DNA of 64,000 bases from contig NZ_CP045496.1 of the NCBI RefSeq assembly GCF_015500075.1, forward strand, positions 5,714,001 to 5,778,000, given 5' to 3'. The notes under the pieces are model-generated. The model worked only from the letters and a program-made list of their open reading frames with translations. It searched no databases and was not told the DNA's origin. The position numbers and the translations under genes were made by a program. The stretch is from Mesorhizobium sp. INR15 (lineage in GTDB: Bacteria > Pseudomonadota > Alphaproteobacteria > Rhizobiales > Rhizobiaceae). Shown here in pieces: positions 33,956 through 42,865 of the stretch (position 1 is the stretch's first letter; every line of letters begins with the position of its first letter).

Positions 33956-34903
33956 CTAGGCCGCCGCCAGCCCACCAGCCTGCGTCTTCAAAAAGGCCTC
34001 GCCGCAAGCTTTCGCCAGATTGCGCACCCGCAAGATGTAGCTCTGCCGCTCGGTAACGGAGATCACGCCACGGGCATCAAGCAGGTTGAAGACATGGCTG
34101 GCCTTGATGCACTGGTCGTAAGCCGGAAAGACCATCCTGTGCATGGGCAAATTGTCATTCGAAGCCGGCGCACCGGCCTCAAGCAGCGCCTTGCATTCAG
34201 CCTCGGCGTCTTCGAAGTGACGCAGCAGCATCGCGGTGTTGGCGTATTCGAAATTGTGACGCGAATATTCCTGCTCGGCCTGCAGGAAAACGTCGCCATA
34301 AGTCACCTTGTCGGCGCCTTCGCGGCCGTTGAAGTTCAAGTCGTAGATGTTGTCTACGCCCTGGACATACATGGCGAGCCGTTCGAGCCCATAGGTGAGC
34401 TCACCCGCCACCGGCGCGCATTCAATGCCGCAGACCTGTTGGAAATAGGTGAATTGCGACACTTCCATGCCGTCGCACCAGCACTCCCAGCCAAGTCCCC
34501 AGGCGCCCAGCGTAGGGCTCTCCCAGTCGTCCTCGACGAAGCGGATGTCATGCAGCAGCGGATCGACGCCGATCGCGGCCAGCGAGCCGAGATAAAGCTC
34601 CTGCAGATCGGGCGGGTTCGGCTTCAGGATCACCTGATACTGGTAATAGTGCTGCAGCCGGTTCGGGTTCTCGCCATAGCGGCCGTCCTTGGGGCGGCGC
34701 GACGGCTGGACGTAAGCAGCATTCCAGCGCTTTGGTCCCAGCGCGCGCAACGTCGTTGCCGGGTGAAACGTGCCGGCACCGACTTCCATGTCATAGGGCT
34801 GCAGGATGACGCAACCATAGGCGGCCCAATAGTTATGCAAGGTCAGGATCAGCCCCTGGAAAGAGCGGCTGGGGTGCATATGGGCGGGAATTTCAATGGT
34901 CAC
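33956..34903 (-). CDS. glyQ: glycyl-tRNA synthetase alpha subunit
   Basis: GlyQ is the 315-residue class II catalytic subunit that activates glycine. Conserved segments are SFQGLILTLHNYWAAYGC, the motif-2 region YVQPSRRPKDGRYGENPNR, HYYQYQVILKPNP, LGWECWCDGMEVSQFTYFQ and GLERLAMYVQGV (motif 3). It is upstream of glyS but separated from the glyS leader by 434 bases that hold no minus-strand gene. The start is ATG 34901-34903, with no strong ribosome site. Confidence 0.97.
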   Translation of the reverse strand: MTIEIPAHMHPSRSFQGLILTLHNYWAAYGCVILQPYDMEVGAGTFHPATTLRALGPKRWNAAYVQPSRRPKDGRYGENPNRLQHYYQYQVILKPNPPDLQELYLGSLAAIGVDPLLHDIRFVEDDWESPTLGAWGLGWECWCDGMEVSQFTYFQQVCGIECAPVAGELTYGLERLAMYVQGVDNIYDLNFNGREGADKVTYGDVFLQAEQEYSRHNFEYANTAMLLRHFEDAEAECKALLEAGAPASNDNLPMHRMVFPAYDQCIKASHVFNLLDARGVISVTERQSYILRVRNLAKACGEAFLKTQAGGLAAA

Positions 34904-35107
34904 GGCGGCCTCGGCGGAACGGCGGAATGCAGCATTCCCTAGATGCCTGGCCGATAGGGGTCAAGGCAAGGCTTCGCCTCCAGAACCGCCGCGAAGACAC
35001 GGGAACACGTTGAAAGCATTGCAATCGGCTGGCCTATTGCCGGCCCTGTAAGCCTGCGGTCTGTTCGATGGCCACATCACCATTTTCAGCAACAGCAAGG
35101 TTCAACC

Positions 35108-35569
35108 ATGCCCCATCCGATCAACATCCGCCCTATCGCGCGACAGGATTTCGAGCAATGGCTGCCGCTTTGGGATGGCTATAACGCGTTTTACGGCCGC
35201 TCGGGCGCAACGGCCTTGCCGCGCGAGATCACCGACATGACCTGGTCGCGCTTCTTCGACGCCTATGAGCCGGTGCATGCGCTTGTCGCAGAGAGTGACG
35301 GGCAGCTTCTTGGCCTCGTGCACTACCTCTTTCACCGCAGCACAACGGCAATCGCGCCGAATTGCTATCTGCAGGACCTTTTCACCACGGAGGCTTCACG
35401 CGGCAAAGGTGTCGGCAGGGCTTTGATCGAAGGGGTTTATGAGCGCGCCCAAGCCGCCGGCTCGGGCCGGGTGTACTGGCTGACGCATGAGACCAACCAC
35501 ACCGCGATGAAGCTCTACGACAAGGTCGGCGATCTCTCCGGATTTGTCGTCTATCGAAAGCTGTTCTGA
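35108..35569 (+). CDS. GNAT family N-acetyltransferase
   Basis: A 153-residue GNAT protein: INIRPIARQDFEQWLPLW start, LLGLVHYLFHRS, YLQDLFTTEASRGKGVGRAL carrying the acetyl-CoA loop RGKGVGRA, and the C-terminal WLTHETNHTAMKLYDKVG typical of one aminoglycoside/peptide-type subgroup. Substrate unknown. AAGG precedes ATG 35108; a terminator hairpin follows the stop. It is divergent from glyQ. Confidence 0.9.
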   Translation: MPHPINIRPIARQDFEQWLPLWDGYNAFYGRSGATALPREITDMTWSRFFDAYEPVHALVAESDGQLLGLVHYLFHRSTTAIAPNCYLQDLFTTEASRGKGVGRALIEGVYERAQAAGSGRVYWLTHETNHTAMKLYDKVGDLSGFVVYRKLF

Positions 35570-35574
35570 AACGA

Positions 35575-35602
35575 AAGCGGGGCCCGATTTCGAGCCCCGC
35601 TT
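35575..35602. terminator. terminator hairpin
   Basis: A 9-bp perfect stem AAGCGGGGC (35575-35583) and GCCCCGCTT (35594-35602) with a 10-base loop lies between the convergent GNAT and TPR genes, so it can terminate both. Confidence 0.7.
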
Positions 35603-35620
35603 AACCGAATTCAGAAGTGT

Positions 35621-37396
35621 TCAACCCTTCGGCGCGGGCGCCGGCTCGGGCTTCATCTTCGGGGTTTCCTGCGCCGTGTTGGATTCGATCGGCGGCAGGC
35701 CCTTCATCAATTTCTGCTGCAAGGTGGCCAGCACATCGGGGTCGGGCTTGAGGTCGCGAGCCTGGTTCCACTGGAAAGTGGCTTCCAGCTTGCGGCCGAC
35801 GCGCCAGTAGGCATCACCGAGGTGATCGTTCAGCACCGGATCTTCCGGCTTCAGCGACACGGCGCGTTCCATTTCACGCACCGCGTCATCGAACTTGCCG
35901 AGGCGGAAGTAGGCCCAACCCAGCGAATCGACGATGTAGCCGTCGCTTGGCCTGAGGTCGACGGCCTTCTGGATCATCGCCAGGCCTTCCTTTAGCTTCA
36001 TGTTCTTGTCGACCCAAGAATAGCCGAGATAGTTCAGGACCTGCGGCTGATCCGGGAACAGTTCCAGCGCCTTGAGGAAGTTCGGCTCGGCCTTCGGCCA
36101 TTCCTTCAGGCGTTCGTAGGAGATGCCGCGCTGGTAGAAGATGTTCCAGTTGGCGGCGGTCGGCGTCTTCAGCACCGCGACCGCCTTGTCGTAGAGATCG
36201 GCGGCCGAGCGGAAATCGTCCTTGGAAGAATAGACGCCACCCAGCGCCAGATAGGCGCGCATATCGTCGGGATGAGCGGCGACGAACGCCTTCAGATGGG
36301 TGATCGCCTCATCATGACGGTCGAGATCGGCGAGGTTGAGGCCGAGCTGCAGGTCTGAAAGTTCTTTCAGCGGCGAAGCATCCGGGATCCGGCGATAGAG
36401 CGCGATGGCGCCCTCGCCGTCCTTCAACTGCTCGGACACTGCGGCAAGCTGCACCAGCGCGGCGTCGCTGTCCGGCTTCAGCGCCAGCGCGTATTGCAGA
36501 TAGAGACGGACGAAAGGTTCACCGCCGCCCCGGTTGAGCGCGGTGGCAAGATCGAGCAGAATTTCCGAGGCGCCGTCCGACGGGCCGGCCACGAAGGGGG
36601 CAACCTTCTCGCCTTTCTTGATCTTGTCGCGAAGCGCCGTGATCTCCAGCTTGCCTGGCGAAAACGCCTCGGCCTGATCGAGCACCGACACCGCCTTGTC
36701 CTTCTCGCCCTTGCGGGCCAGGAAGGAGGCATAGGCCTGCGCATTGCGCATCCAGGTTTCGGGAGCCGCACCACCGGCTGCGGTATCCTGCATGGTCGCG
36801 GCATAGATGGCATCCGCCTTTTCAGGCATGTTCGATGCATCGGCGATCAGTGCACGGTGGAAGGATTTGAACAGGCCGAACCAGTCGGGGCCCTGCAATT
36901 TGTCGATGGCGGCCATCGCCTCGGTCGGATCACCGGCGCCTTGCTGGGCCCAGCCGGACATGACGCCCGAGATCAGCCGGTCGAGATCGGATTCAAGCGA
37001 CAGCTTGAGCCAGTATCCGGCCTTGGTAAAATCCTTCTTGTGGAAGGAATCGACAGCCAGTGCCAGCCGCGAGAACCGTTCGACGTCTGGAACTTCCTTG
37101 AGCTTGTCGGCATAGACGAGTGATTCGTCGAAGCGGCCTTGCGCGATCAGCGACAGCATCAGGCTCTGCTGCAGGCTGGTATCGCCTGGATTGAAGGCCA
37201 GGGCCTGCTTGTAATAGATGATCGCGTTGTCGAGGTCATTGTCGCCTTCGGCGATCCGCGCGGCGAGATAAGCCCCCGAGAACGACGTGATCTTGACTGG
37301 TTCGGTGGTTTGCTTGGCATAGGCCGGCAGCCCCGAAATCGCCATGCCTGTGACAATTGCCAGCCCTGCCAGCCAGCGCGCACGTCCTTGCTGCAT
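35621..37396 (-). CDS. exported tetratricopeptide-repeat protein
   Basis: A 591-residue protein with a signal peptide (WLAGLAIVTGMAISGLPAYA) and many TPR units from about residue 50 to 560, for example AYLAARIAEGDNDLDNAI and IVDSLGWAYFRLGKFDDAV. The tail is Pro-rich. Such periplasmic TPR proteins act as assembly scaffolds; a specific partner cannot be named. AAAGGGAT precedes ATG 37396; the frame also runs upstream to 37495 without a better start. It is convergent with the GNAT gene. Confidence 0.85.
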   Translation of the reverse strand: MQQGRARWLAGLAIVTGMAISGLPAYAKQTTEPVKITSFSGAYLAARIAEGDNDLDNAIIYYKQALAFNPGDTSLQQSLMLSLIAQGRFDESLVYADKLKEVPDVERFSRLALAVDSFHKKDFTKAGYWLKLSLESDLDRLISGVMSGWAQQGAGDPTEAMAAIDKLQGPDWFGLFKSFHRALIADASNMPEKADAIYAATMQDTAAGGAAPETWMRNAQAYASFLARKGEKDKAVSVLDQAEAFSPGKLEITALRDKIKKGEKVAPFVAGPSDGASEILLDLATALNRGGGEPFVRLYLQYALALKPDSDAALVQLAAVSEQLKDGEGAIALYRRIPDASPLKELSDLQLGLNLADLDRHDEAITHLKAFVAAHPDDMRAYLALGGVYSSKDDFRSAADLYDKAVAVLKTPTAANWNIFYQRGISYERLKEWPKAEPNFLKALELFPDQPQVLNYLGYSWVDKNMKLKEGLAMIQKAVDLRPSDGYIVDSLGWAYFRLGKFDDAVREMERAVSLKPEDPVLNDHLGDAYWRVGRKLEATFQWNQARDLKPDPDVLATLQQKLMKGLPPIESNTAQETPKMKPEPAPAPKG

Positions 37397-37585
37397 CGTA
37401 TCCCTTTCAGCCCTGCGCCATCTCCGCGTCAGCGGGATCGACGTAGACTCGATCTTTTCCGGACAAAGCATGGCCTTTTTGGGGTCGCGCTTCAATCCGC
37501 CTCGAATTCACAATCGGGTCACCCGATTAACAAACCATGGCCAAGGAGAGCAATCCGACGTCATCGGGACGGGCGCACGTGTCAA

Positions 37586-38041
37586 TTATGGGAAGCCGCA
37601 TGCCGCACGCGGGTATCCCGGATGCCGCACGCGGGCATCCTGGTATCCGCCGGCGGCGACATTGGTGCAGAGCCCGCCCCATTCACAGCCGACACAGGCA
37701 TTCCGCGTCAGGCCAGCCGAAAATGCCAAGCGCAGCCGCGCCAGCAGCTCGGTGTCGAGTTCAAGGCGGGCGCCGGGCCCAATCGTCCGGCCCAGCAGAT
37801 CGCCGACATCCCGCGCCGCCGCCAGGTCGCGCTCGGCGGCGCTCTCGCCCAGGCAGTGCGGCTCCGGCTCCACCAGCAACGGCGCGCAGATATCATCGGG
37901 CCCCTGAACGATCAGGATGCCCTCGCCCCGGCTCAGCCGATGCGCGATCACGTCATAGTTAGCCGTGAAAGCGGGGCTGTATCCTTTGCCCACATAGGTG
38001 AGCAGGCAAAGGAGATGGTGGGCGCGCAGCCGTATTGTCAC
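37586..38041 (-). CDS. DUF1284 family protein
   Basis: A 151-residue protein with the DUF1284 start TIRLRAHHLLCLLTYVGKGY and cysteines suggesting iron-sulfur or metal binding (DDICAPLL, HCLGES, ACVGCEWGGLC). The function is unknown. Its GTG start overlaps the bioY stop (GTGA), so it is translated as the second gene of the BioR-controlled operon. The C-terminal end (after AAGGYQ) runs through a 22-bp tandem duplication, which has probably lengthened the protein. Confidence 0.8.
   Translation of the reverse strand: MTIRLRAHHLLCLLTYVGKGYSPAFTANYDVIAHRLSRGEGILIVQGPDDICAPLLVEPEPHCLGESAAERDLAAARDVGDLLGRTIGPGARLELDTELLARLRLAFSAGLTRNACVGCEWGGLCTNVAAGGYQDARVRHPGYPRAACGFP
37600..37643. repeat. 22-bp tandem duplication
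   Basis: Two adjacent copies of ATGCCGCACGCGGG(T/C)ATCC(C/T)GG (37600-37621 and 37622-37643) differ at two positions. The unit is not a multiple of three, so it shifts the DUF1284 frame between copies and reshapes its C-terminus. Confidence 0.75.
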
Positions 38042-38631
38042 GAATGTGCCGGCTTCGCCTTGGCGCCGGGAAGCGCCATGAGGGTGGCCGCGCCCAACGC
38101 TGACTTGAGCAGGCCGCCGAGGACAAAAGGCAGGAATCCGAAAGTCACGGCCTGTTCGGCGCCAATCATGACGGCAAGCCAGATCGTGCCGAGGATCAGG
38201 CACAGGAGATTGCCAAGCAGCATGGCGACGAAAGCGAGGATCACCCTGCCGCCGTTCCAGCCCCGTTCAGCCAGCCAGCCGACCAGGGCACCGCAGACCG
38301 GGAAGGCGAAGAGATAGCCACCGGTGGCGCCCAGGAAATAGTGGGCACCGCCAACGCCGCCCGACAGGACCGGAAAGCCCAACGCGCCTTCGACAAGCCA
38401 GGCGGCGATGGTGACCGCGCCGAGCCGCCAGCCATAGAGAGCGCCGACGAGCGTCACGGCGAAAGTCTGCATGTTTACCGGGACCGGCACCATCGGCACT
38501 TCGATGTAGGAGGATAGCGCCAGAAACAGGGTGCCAAGGGCTACGGCCGCGACTTGCCAGGTTACAGAGCGGCTGTTGAGCCGCAGTGGGCTGAAGGATG
38601 GCTGAGGCGATGAAATTGCGATGTTGATCAT
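38038..38631 (-). CDS. bioY: biotin transporter BioY
   Basis: BioY is the substrate-binding membrane subunit (S component) for biotin uptake. The 197 residues have six hydrophobic segments and the family pattern EVPMVPVPVNMQTFAVTLVG, YGWRLGAVTIAAWLVEGA, GFPVLSGG and GGYLFAFPVCGALVG. AAGGAAG precedes ATG 38631; an upstream extension to 38784 is rejected because it crosses the BioR box and promoter. No bioM/bioN genes follow here; DUF1284 overlaps its end. It is controlled by the adjacent BioR box. Confidence 0.93.
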   Translation of the reverse strand: MINIAISSPQPSFSPLRLNSRSVTWQVAAVALGTLFLALSSYIEVPMVPVPVNMQTFAVTLVGALYGWRLGAVTIAAWLVEGALGFPVLSGGVGGAHYFLGATGGYLFAFPVCGALVGWLAERGWNGGRVILAFVAMLLGNLLCLILGTIWLAVMIGAEQAVTFGFLPFVLGGLLKSALGAATLMALPGAKAKPAHS

Positions 38632-38656
38632 AAGGCTTCCTTGCGGTTGATCGAAA

Positions 38657-38666
38657 TTATAGATAA
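38657..38666. promoter_or_regulatory. BioR box upstream of bioY
   Basis: TTATAGATAA matches the BioR operator exactly and overlaps a TATAAT-like -10 element on the bioY strand (plus-strand ATTATA at 38656-38661), so repression by blocking RNA polymerase is expected when biotin signals sufficiency. Confidence 0.85.
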
Positions 38667-38814
38667 TTTCCCATTTCGATCTATTATCGAATCCATAATT
38701 TTGAGCCAATGGCAACCCTTGGCCTCTGGAAAGGGTTCGGAAGCACTCGAAATAACGGGATGGCGTGCGATCTAGAGGCGACACAGATCAAGTCGCCAGC
38801 GCTGGAAACTCGAC

Positions 38815-39477
38815 CTAACCGACGATCGCGAAGGCTTCGCGTGTCGCGCCGGAAGCCATCTTGACTGGCTTGCGGCCAATCCACTGCACATGGCGCCCAA
38901 GTGTGGCTGCCGCGGATTCCGTGTTGCCTTGCCGCAAGGCGGTCAGAATGGCCCGATGATCCTGGTCGGTGCGGGCTTCCCACTCCAGTCGCCACGCCGC
39001 GAACAGAAAGCGGGCACTTGCAGCATGCAGATCATCGATGGTGGCGAGTAGGCGCGGCATGCCGCACGGCGCCAGGATCAGCCGGTGAAAGGCTCGGTTG
39101 GCTTCTTCCCACGAGCGGACATCGCGGGATTTGTCGCCGGCCTTGGTGGCCTGCTCGGCCAAATCGAGGATAGCTGGCGTCAGATGCTGAGCGGCATGGC
39201 GCAGCGCCAGCACCTCAAGTGCCGCACGCATCTCAGCGACCTCCTTGACCTCGCCGAGATCGAAGGCCGCCACGCGGACGCCACGACGCGGTTCACCGAC
39301 AGCCAGACCTTGCGCCTCGAGACGCCGAAACGCCTCTCGCACGGGAACATGGCTGGTGTGGAATTCCTCGGCGATATGATCCTGACGCAGCCGCGCGCCC
39401 GGCTCGATCGCGCCCGAGATGATGCGGTCCGCCAGAACCTTGCTGATGCGGACGGCGATGGTGTCGTCTTTTGCCAT
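38815..39477 (-). CDS. bioR: GntR-family biotin regulator BioR
   Basis: A 220-residue GntR/FadR-type repressor: the DNA-binding domain is VRISKVLADRIISGAIEPG with TSHVPVREAFRRLEAQGL, followed by the helical FCD domain with EVAEMRAALEVLALRHAA and NRAFHRLILAPCGMPRL. BioR is the alphaproteobacterial biotin repressor; identity is supported by TTATAGATAA boxes both before bioR and before the adjacent bioY. The ATG at 39475-39477 lies only 4 bases after its box, so the mRNA may be leaderless. Confidence 0.9.
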   Translation of the reverse strand: MAKDDTIAVRISKVLADRIISGAIEPGARLRQDHIAEEFHTSHVPVREAFRRLEAQGLAVGEPRRGVRVAAFDLGEVKEVAEMRAALEVLALRHAAQHLTPAILDLAEQATKAGDKSRDVRSWEEANRAFHRLILAPCGMPRLLATIDDLHAASARFLFAAWRLEWEARTDQDHRAILTALRQGNTESAAATLGRHVQWIGRKPVKMASGATREAFAIVG

Positions 39478-39481
39478 GTTT

Positions 39482-39491
39482 TTATAGATAA
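39482..39491. promoter_or_regulatory. BioR box upstream of bioR
   Basis: A second exact TTATAGATAA lies 5 bases upstream of the bioR start codon, consistent with autorepression. No Shine-Dalgarno fits between box and start. Confidence 0.8.
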
Positions 39492-39600
39492 TTTGCGGCG
39501 TGGCCTCTTGTCGAGGCTGTAGCGTCGGGATTCACCAAAGACTGACTGGTTCGAAAGGATCATTACCCAAGGAAGCAGAATAGGCGCCCCAGTCGCCGGC

Positions 39601-40617
39601 TCAGCTCACCCGGCTGATGCAGAAATCGATGACGTCGATCAGCGCCGATTTCTGCGGCGTCGCTTCCAGCGGCGCCAGCGCGTCGCGGGCGATCTCGCCG
39701 AAATGGCGGGCTCGCCCGATCGTGTCGGCAATCGCGCCGTGGCGGGTCATCAGGCCGATCGCCTTTTCCAAACCGGCGTCATCGGTCACATTCTCCTCGA
39801 TGGCGCGTTTCCAGAACGTCCGCTCTGCCTTGCTGCCGCGACGGTAGGCGAGAATGACCGGCAAGGTGACCTTGCCTTCACGGAAATCATCGCCAACGTT
39901 CTTGCCAAGATCCTTGCTGGTGCCGCCATAATCCAGCGCATCGTCGATCAGTTGGAAGGCAAGGCCGAGATTCATGCCATAGGAGCGCAAGGCCGCGCGG
40001 TCGTTGCGTGTTGCCTGGGCAATGACAGGGCCAACCTCGGCGGCGGCCGAGAACAGCGCCGCCGTCTTGGCCTTGATCACGGCGAAATGTTCATCCTCGG
40101 TGGTCTCGAGGTTCTTGGCGGCGGCGAGCTGCATGACCTCGCCTTCGGCGATGATCGAGGCAGCGCTGGACAAGATATCGAGCGCTTCAAGCGAACCGAC
40201 ATCGACCATCATGCGGAAGGCCTGGCCGAGCAGAAAATCGCCGACCAGCACACTTGCCTGATTGCCCCAGATCATGCGGGCGGTCTTCTTGCCGCGACGC
40301 ATACCGCTCTCGTCGACGACGTCGTCGTGGAGCAAGGTCGCGGTGTGCATGAATTCGACCGAGGTGGCGAGCTTCACGTGGCCTTCGCCGGCATAGCCGA
40401 ACATCTGCGCGGCTGCGAGCGTCAGCATCGGCCGCAGCCGCTTGCCGCCCGAAGAGATCAAATGGTTGGCGACCTCGGGAATCATCTGAACGTCGGAGCC
40501 GGCCTTTGACAGGATCAGCTCATTGACACGGCCCATGTCCCCGGCCGTCAGATCGATCAAATCCTTGATGGACGCGGGTTCCCGCTTCCCGTTTTCGATG
40601 TTGAGAACGACACCCAC
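39601..40617 (-). CDS. ispB: polyprenyl diphosphate synthase (octaprenyl type)
   Basis: A 338-residue trans-prenyltransferase that makes the long isoprenoid tail of ubiquinone from farnesyl-diphosphate and isopentenyl-diphosphate. Both Asp-rich motifs are intact: LLHDDVVDESGMRRGK near residue 95 and LIDDALDYGGTSKDLGK near residue 220, with GGKRLRPML near residue 57. The chain length is not certain. I use the GTG at 40617 (GVVLNIENGK) because GGGAG is 8 bases upstream; another GTG at 40626 is possible. It works with ubiA, dxs and ispE in this window. Confidence 0.92.
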   Translation of the reverse strand: MGVVLNIENGKREPASIKDLIDLTAGDMGRVNELILSKAGSDVQMIPEVANHLISSGGKRLRPMLTLAAAQMFGYAGEGHVKLATSVEFMHTATLLHDDVVDESGMRRGKKTARMIWGNQASVLVGDFLLGQAFRMMVDVGSLEALDILSSAASIIAEGEVMQLAAAKNLETTEDEHFAVIKAKTAALFSAAAEVGPVIAQATRNDRAALRSYGMNLGLAFQLIDDALDYGGTSKDLGKNVGDDFREGKVTLPVILAYRRGSKAERTFWKRAIEENVTDDAGLEKAIGLMTRHGAIADTIGRARHFGEIARDALAPLEATPQKSALIDVIDFCISRVS

Positions 40618-40805
40618 GACAATCACTCCCGTCTTGGTATAACGCGTGCGACGGCACCCTTAGTCCCGGCACGGACTCTAGGGCGGTAGACACTGCCACG
40701 GCAAGTGGCGAATTGGCGCGGCGGCGATGACAGGCTGTCAACGCCGGAAATGCCTGAAACAGGCTGCCCGTTTACATCGCTGGCTCAAGCTGCGAGTTTC
40801 CCGCG

Positions 40806-41030
40806 ATGATCGAACTCATCCGCACCAATGACGCCGTCATCATTTCCTTTGTCGAATCGCTGATGCGCGATGCCGGCATCGGCTGCTTCGTCGCCGACCA
40901 GAACATGAGCGTGCTCGACGGGTCGATCGGGATATTGCCAAGGCGGATCATGGTCGACGCCGATCAGATCGACGCCGCAAAGCGTATCCTGACCGACGCC
41001 GGCATCGCCAACGAGATCCGCCAGAAATAA
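40806..41030 (+). CDS. DUF2007 putative signal-transducing protein
   Basis: A 74-residue protein matching the small DUF2007 family: IELIRTNDAVIISFVESLM start, CFVADQNMSVLDGSIG core and a final DADQIDAAKRILTDAG helix. Function unknown. Its stop overlaps the methyltransferase start (TAATG), so the two genes are translationally coupled, an arrangement seen in other Rhizobiales. Start ATG 40806. Confidence 0.85.
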   Translation: MIELIRTNDAVIISFVESLMRDAGIGCFVADQNMSVLDGSIGILPRRIMVDADQIDAAKRILTDAGIANEIRQK

Positions 41031-41830
41031 TGTCCGCGTCGCGCGCCGCCCTTGTCCCGGATACTCCGGCCCATACGGTCGATGCTTTTCATCGCGGCCG
41101 GTTCTGGCTGGTGCAGCCCAAGCATGGCGGTCACCGCGCCGGCATGGATGCCATGATGCTGGCGGCTTCCGTACCGTCGTCGTTTGCCGGACGCCTCGCC
41201 GACTTCGGCGCCGGCGCCGGCGCTGCCGGCCTGGCGGTGCTGTCGCGCTGCCCGGGTGCCCGGGCGATGCTGGTCGAACGCTCACCTGAAATGGCGGGTT
41301 TTGCCGCAACCACGCTTGCCCATCCCGGAAATGCGCATCTCAGCGATCGGGCCAGCGTTCTTACAGCCGATGTGACGCTGTCAGGCCGGGCACGGACAGC
41401 AGCCGGCCTCGGCGACAATGAATTCGACTTCGTCATCATGAACCCGCCCTTCAACGCCGCTGAGGATCGCGCCACGCCCGATCCTTTGCGAAAGGAAGCC
41501 CATGTCATGGAGGACGGGCTGTTCGAAAGCTGGATCCGCAGCGCCGCGGCGGTGGTCAAGCCACGCGGTAGGCTCGCCGTCATCGCGCGGCCGGAGCAGC
41601 TCGGCGCTCTCCTGGAAGCCATGGCCGGCCGCTTCGGTGACGCCGAGATGCTGGCCGTCCATCCCCGCCCGGAGGCAGCGGCCATTCGCATCGTGGTCAG
41701 GGCGACGCTCGGCGCGCGCGGAAAACTGTCGATCCGGCCGCCGCTGATGCTGCATGCGGCATCGGGTGACGGCCCTGCTGAGCGGACCGAAATGATCAAC
41801 AACGGACTGGCTTCCCTGTTTGGAGACTGA
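41030..41830 (+). CDS. tRNA1(Val) (adenine-N6)-methyltransferase-like protein
   Basis: A 266-residue SAM-dependent methyltransferase. The SAM-binding motif I is LADFGAGAGAAGLAVLSRCP near residue 57, and the NPPF catalytic motif of N6-adenine methyltransferases is visible in FVIMNPPFNAAEDRATP near residue 138. The overall pattern is that of the TrmN6/YfiC family that modifies tRNA-Val; the exact target is inferred. It is coupled to the DUF2007 gene. Confidence 0.87.
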   Translation: MSASRAALVPDTPAHTVDAFHRGRFWLVQPKHGGHRAGMDAMMLAASVPSSFAGRLADFGAGAGAAGLAVLSRCPGARAMLVERSPEMAGFAATTLAHPGNAHLSDRASVLTADVTLSGRARTAAGLGDNEFDFVIMNPPFNAAEDRATPDPLRKEAHVMEDGLFESWIRSAAAVVKPRGRLAVIARPEQLGALLEAMAGRFGDAEMLAVHPRPEAAAIRIVVRATLGARGKLSIRPPLMLHAASGDGPAERTEMINNGLASLFGD

Positions 41831-41917
41831 TTATCCTGGCCGCTTTTGGTGACGGCATTGCCGTTGGCCGGTGAATTCCTACATGCGTTGCATCAATTGA
41901 CCGGAGACCGCCACCTC

Positions 41918-42781
41918 GTGAAACGCCTTATCAACCGCCTGCTGCCGAAGTCCTGGCGCTCAACTGTCGTCACCATTCCGGTCATCAGGCTGCACGGGAC
42001 AATCATGTCTGGCGGCGGCCAGTTCCGGCAGAACCTGTCGCTGGCCTCCACCGCCGGCCTCATCGAAAAGGCATTTTCCTTCGAAGCGCCGGCGGTCGCC
42101 GTCTCGATCAATTCGCCCGGCGGCTCGCCGGTGCAGTCGCGGCTGATCTTCAAGCGTATCCGCGACTTGGCCACCGAGAAGAACAAGAAGGTGCTGGTCT
42201 TCGTCGAGGACGTCGCCGCCTCCGGTGGTTACATGATCGCGGTTGCCGGCGACGAGATTTTCGCCGATCCGTCCTCAATCGTCGGGTCGATCGGTGTTGT
42301 CTCGGCTTCTTTCGGTTTCCCGGAACTGATGAAGAAAATCGGCGTTGAGCGCCGTGTCCACACCGCCGGCCAGAACAAGGCGGTGCTCGACCCGTTCAAG
42401 CCCGAGAAGAAGGAAGACGTCGAGCGCCTGAAGGCACTGCAGCTCGAGGTGCATGAAACGTTTATTGACCTGGTCAGGGAGCGGCGCGGCAAGAAGCTCA
42501 GCGACGACGCGGATCTGTTCACCGGCCTGTTCTGGACAGGCAAAAAAGGCCTCGAGCTTGGCCTTGTCGACGCACTGGGCGACATGCGCACCGTGCTGAA
42601 GACCCGGTTTGGCCCAAAAACCCAGCTAAGGCTGGTCAGTGCACCGCGCGGTTTTCTGAGCCGCTTCGGCCTATTTGGATCAGCCAAGGGCTTCTCGGCG
42701 CCTGATATTGCCGCTGCTGCCGCCAGCGGCGTCGTCGATGCGGCGGAAGAGCGCGCGCTATGGGCACGCTTCGGGCTTTGA
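41918..42781 (+). CDS. S49 family serine peptidase (SppA/SohB-like)
   Basis: A 287-residue signal-peptide-peptidase-type protease. The nucleophile Ser is in EDVAASGGYMIAVAGDEIF near residue 105, preceded by the NSPGGSPVQSR strand; a Lys about 50 residues later (GQNKAVLDPF) is in the right place for the Ser-Lys dyad. It lacks a clear N-terminal anchor, starting with a basic helix. GTG 41918 (VKRLINRLLPK) has GGAGA about 10 bases upstream and is preferred to upstream starts. Same strand as the methyltransferase gene. Confidence 0.88.
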   Translation: MKRLINRLLPKSWRSTVVTIPVIRLHGTIMSGGGQFRQNLSLASTAGLIEKAFSFEAPAVAVSINSPGGSPVQSRLIFKRIRDLATEKNKKVLVFVEDVAASGGYMIAVAGDEIFADPSSIVGSIGVVSASFGFPELMKKIGVERRVHTAGQNKAVLDPFKPEKKEDVERLKALQLEVHETFIDLVRERRGKKLSDDADLFTGLFWTGKKGLELGLVDALGDMRTVLKTRFGPKTQLRLVSAPRGFLSRFGLFGSAKGFSAPDIAAAAASGVVDAAEERALWARFGL

Positions 42782-42865
42782 AAATCTGGCGAAACCGTCT
42801 AGCATAAGAGCTTAACCGACCCCACCGGCCGCTTCTGCCGGCCCTTGCGCGGGAGGAGTTTTGAC

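Noticed and set aside
33540..34007. 155-codon minus-strand frame between glyQ and glyS
   Set aside because: Overlaps the glyQ end, has no ribosome site, and the translation shows no pattern of a real protein.
37600..37643. Possible CRISPR-like repeat pair
   Set aside because: Only two directly adjacent copies with no spacers and no cas genes; it is a simple tandem duplication.
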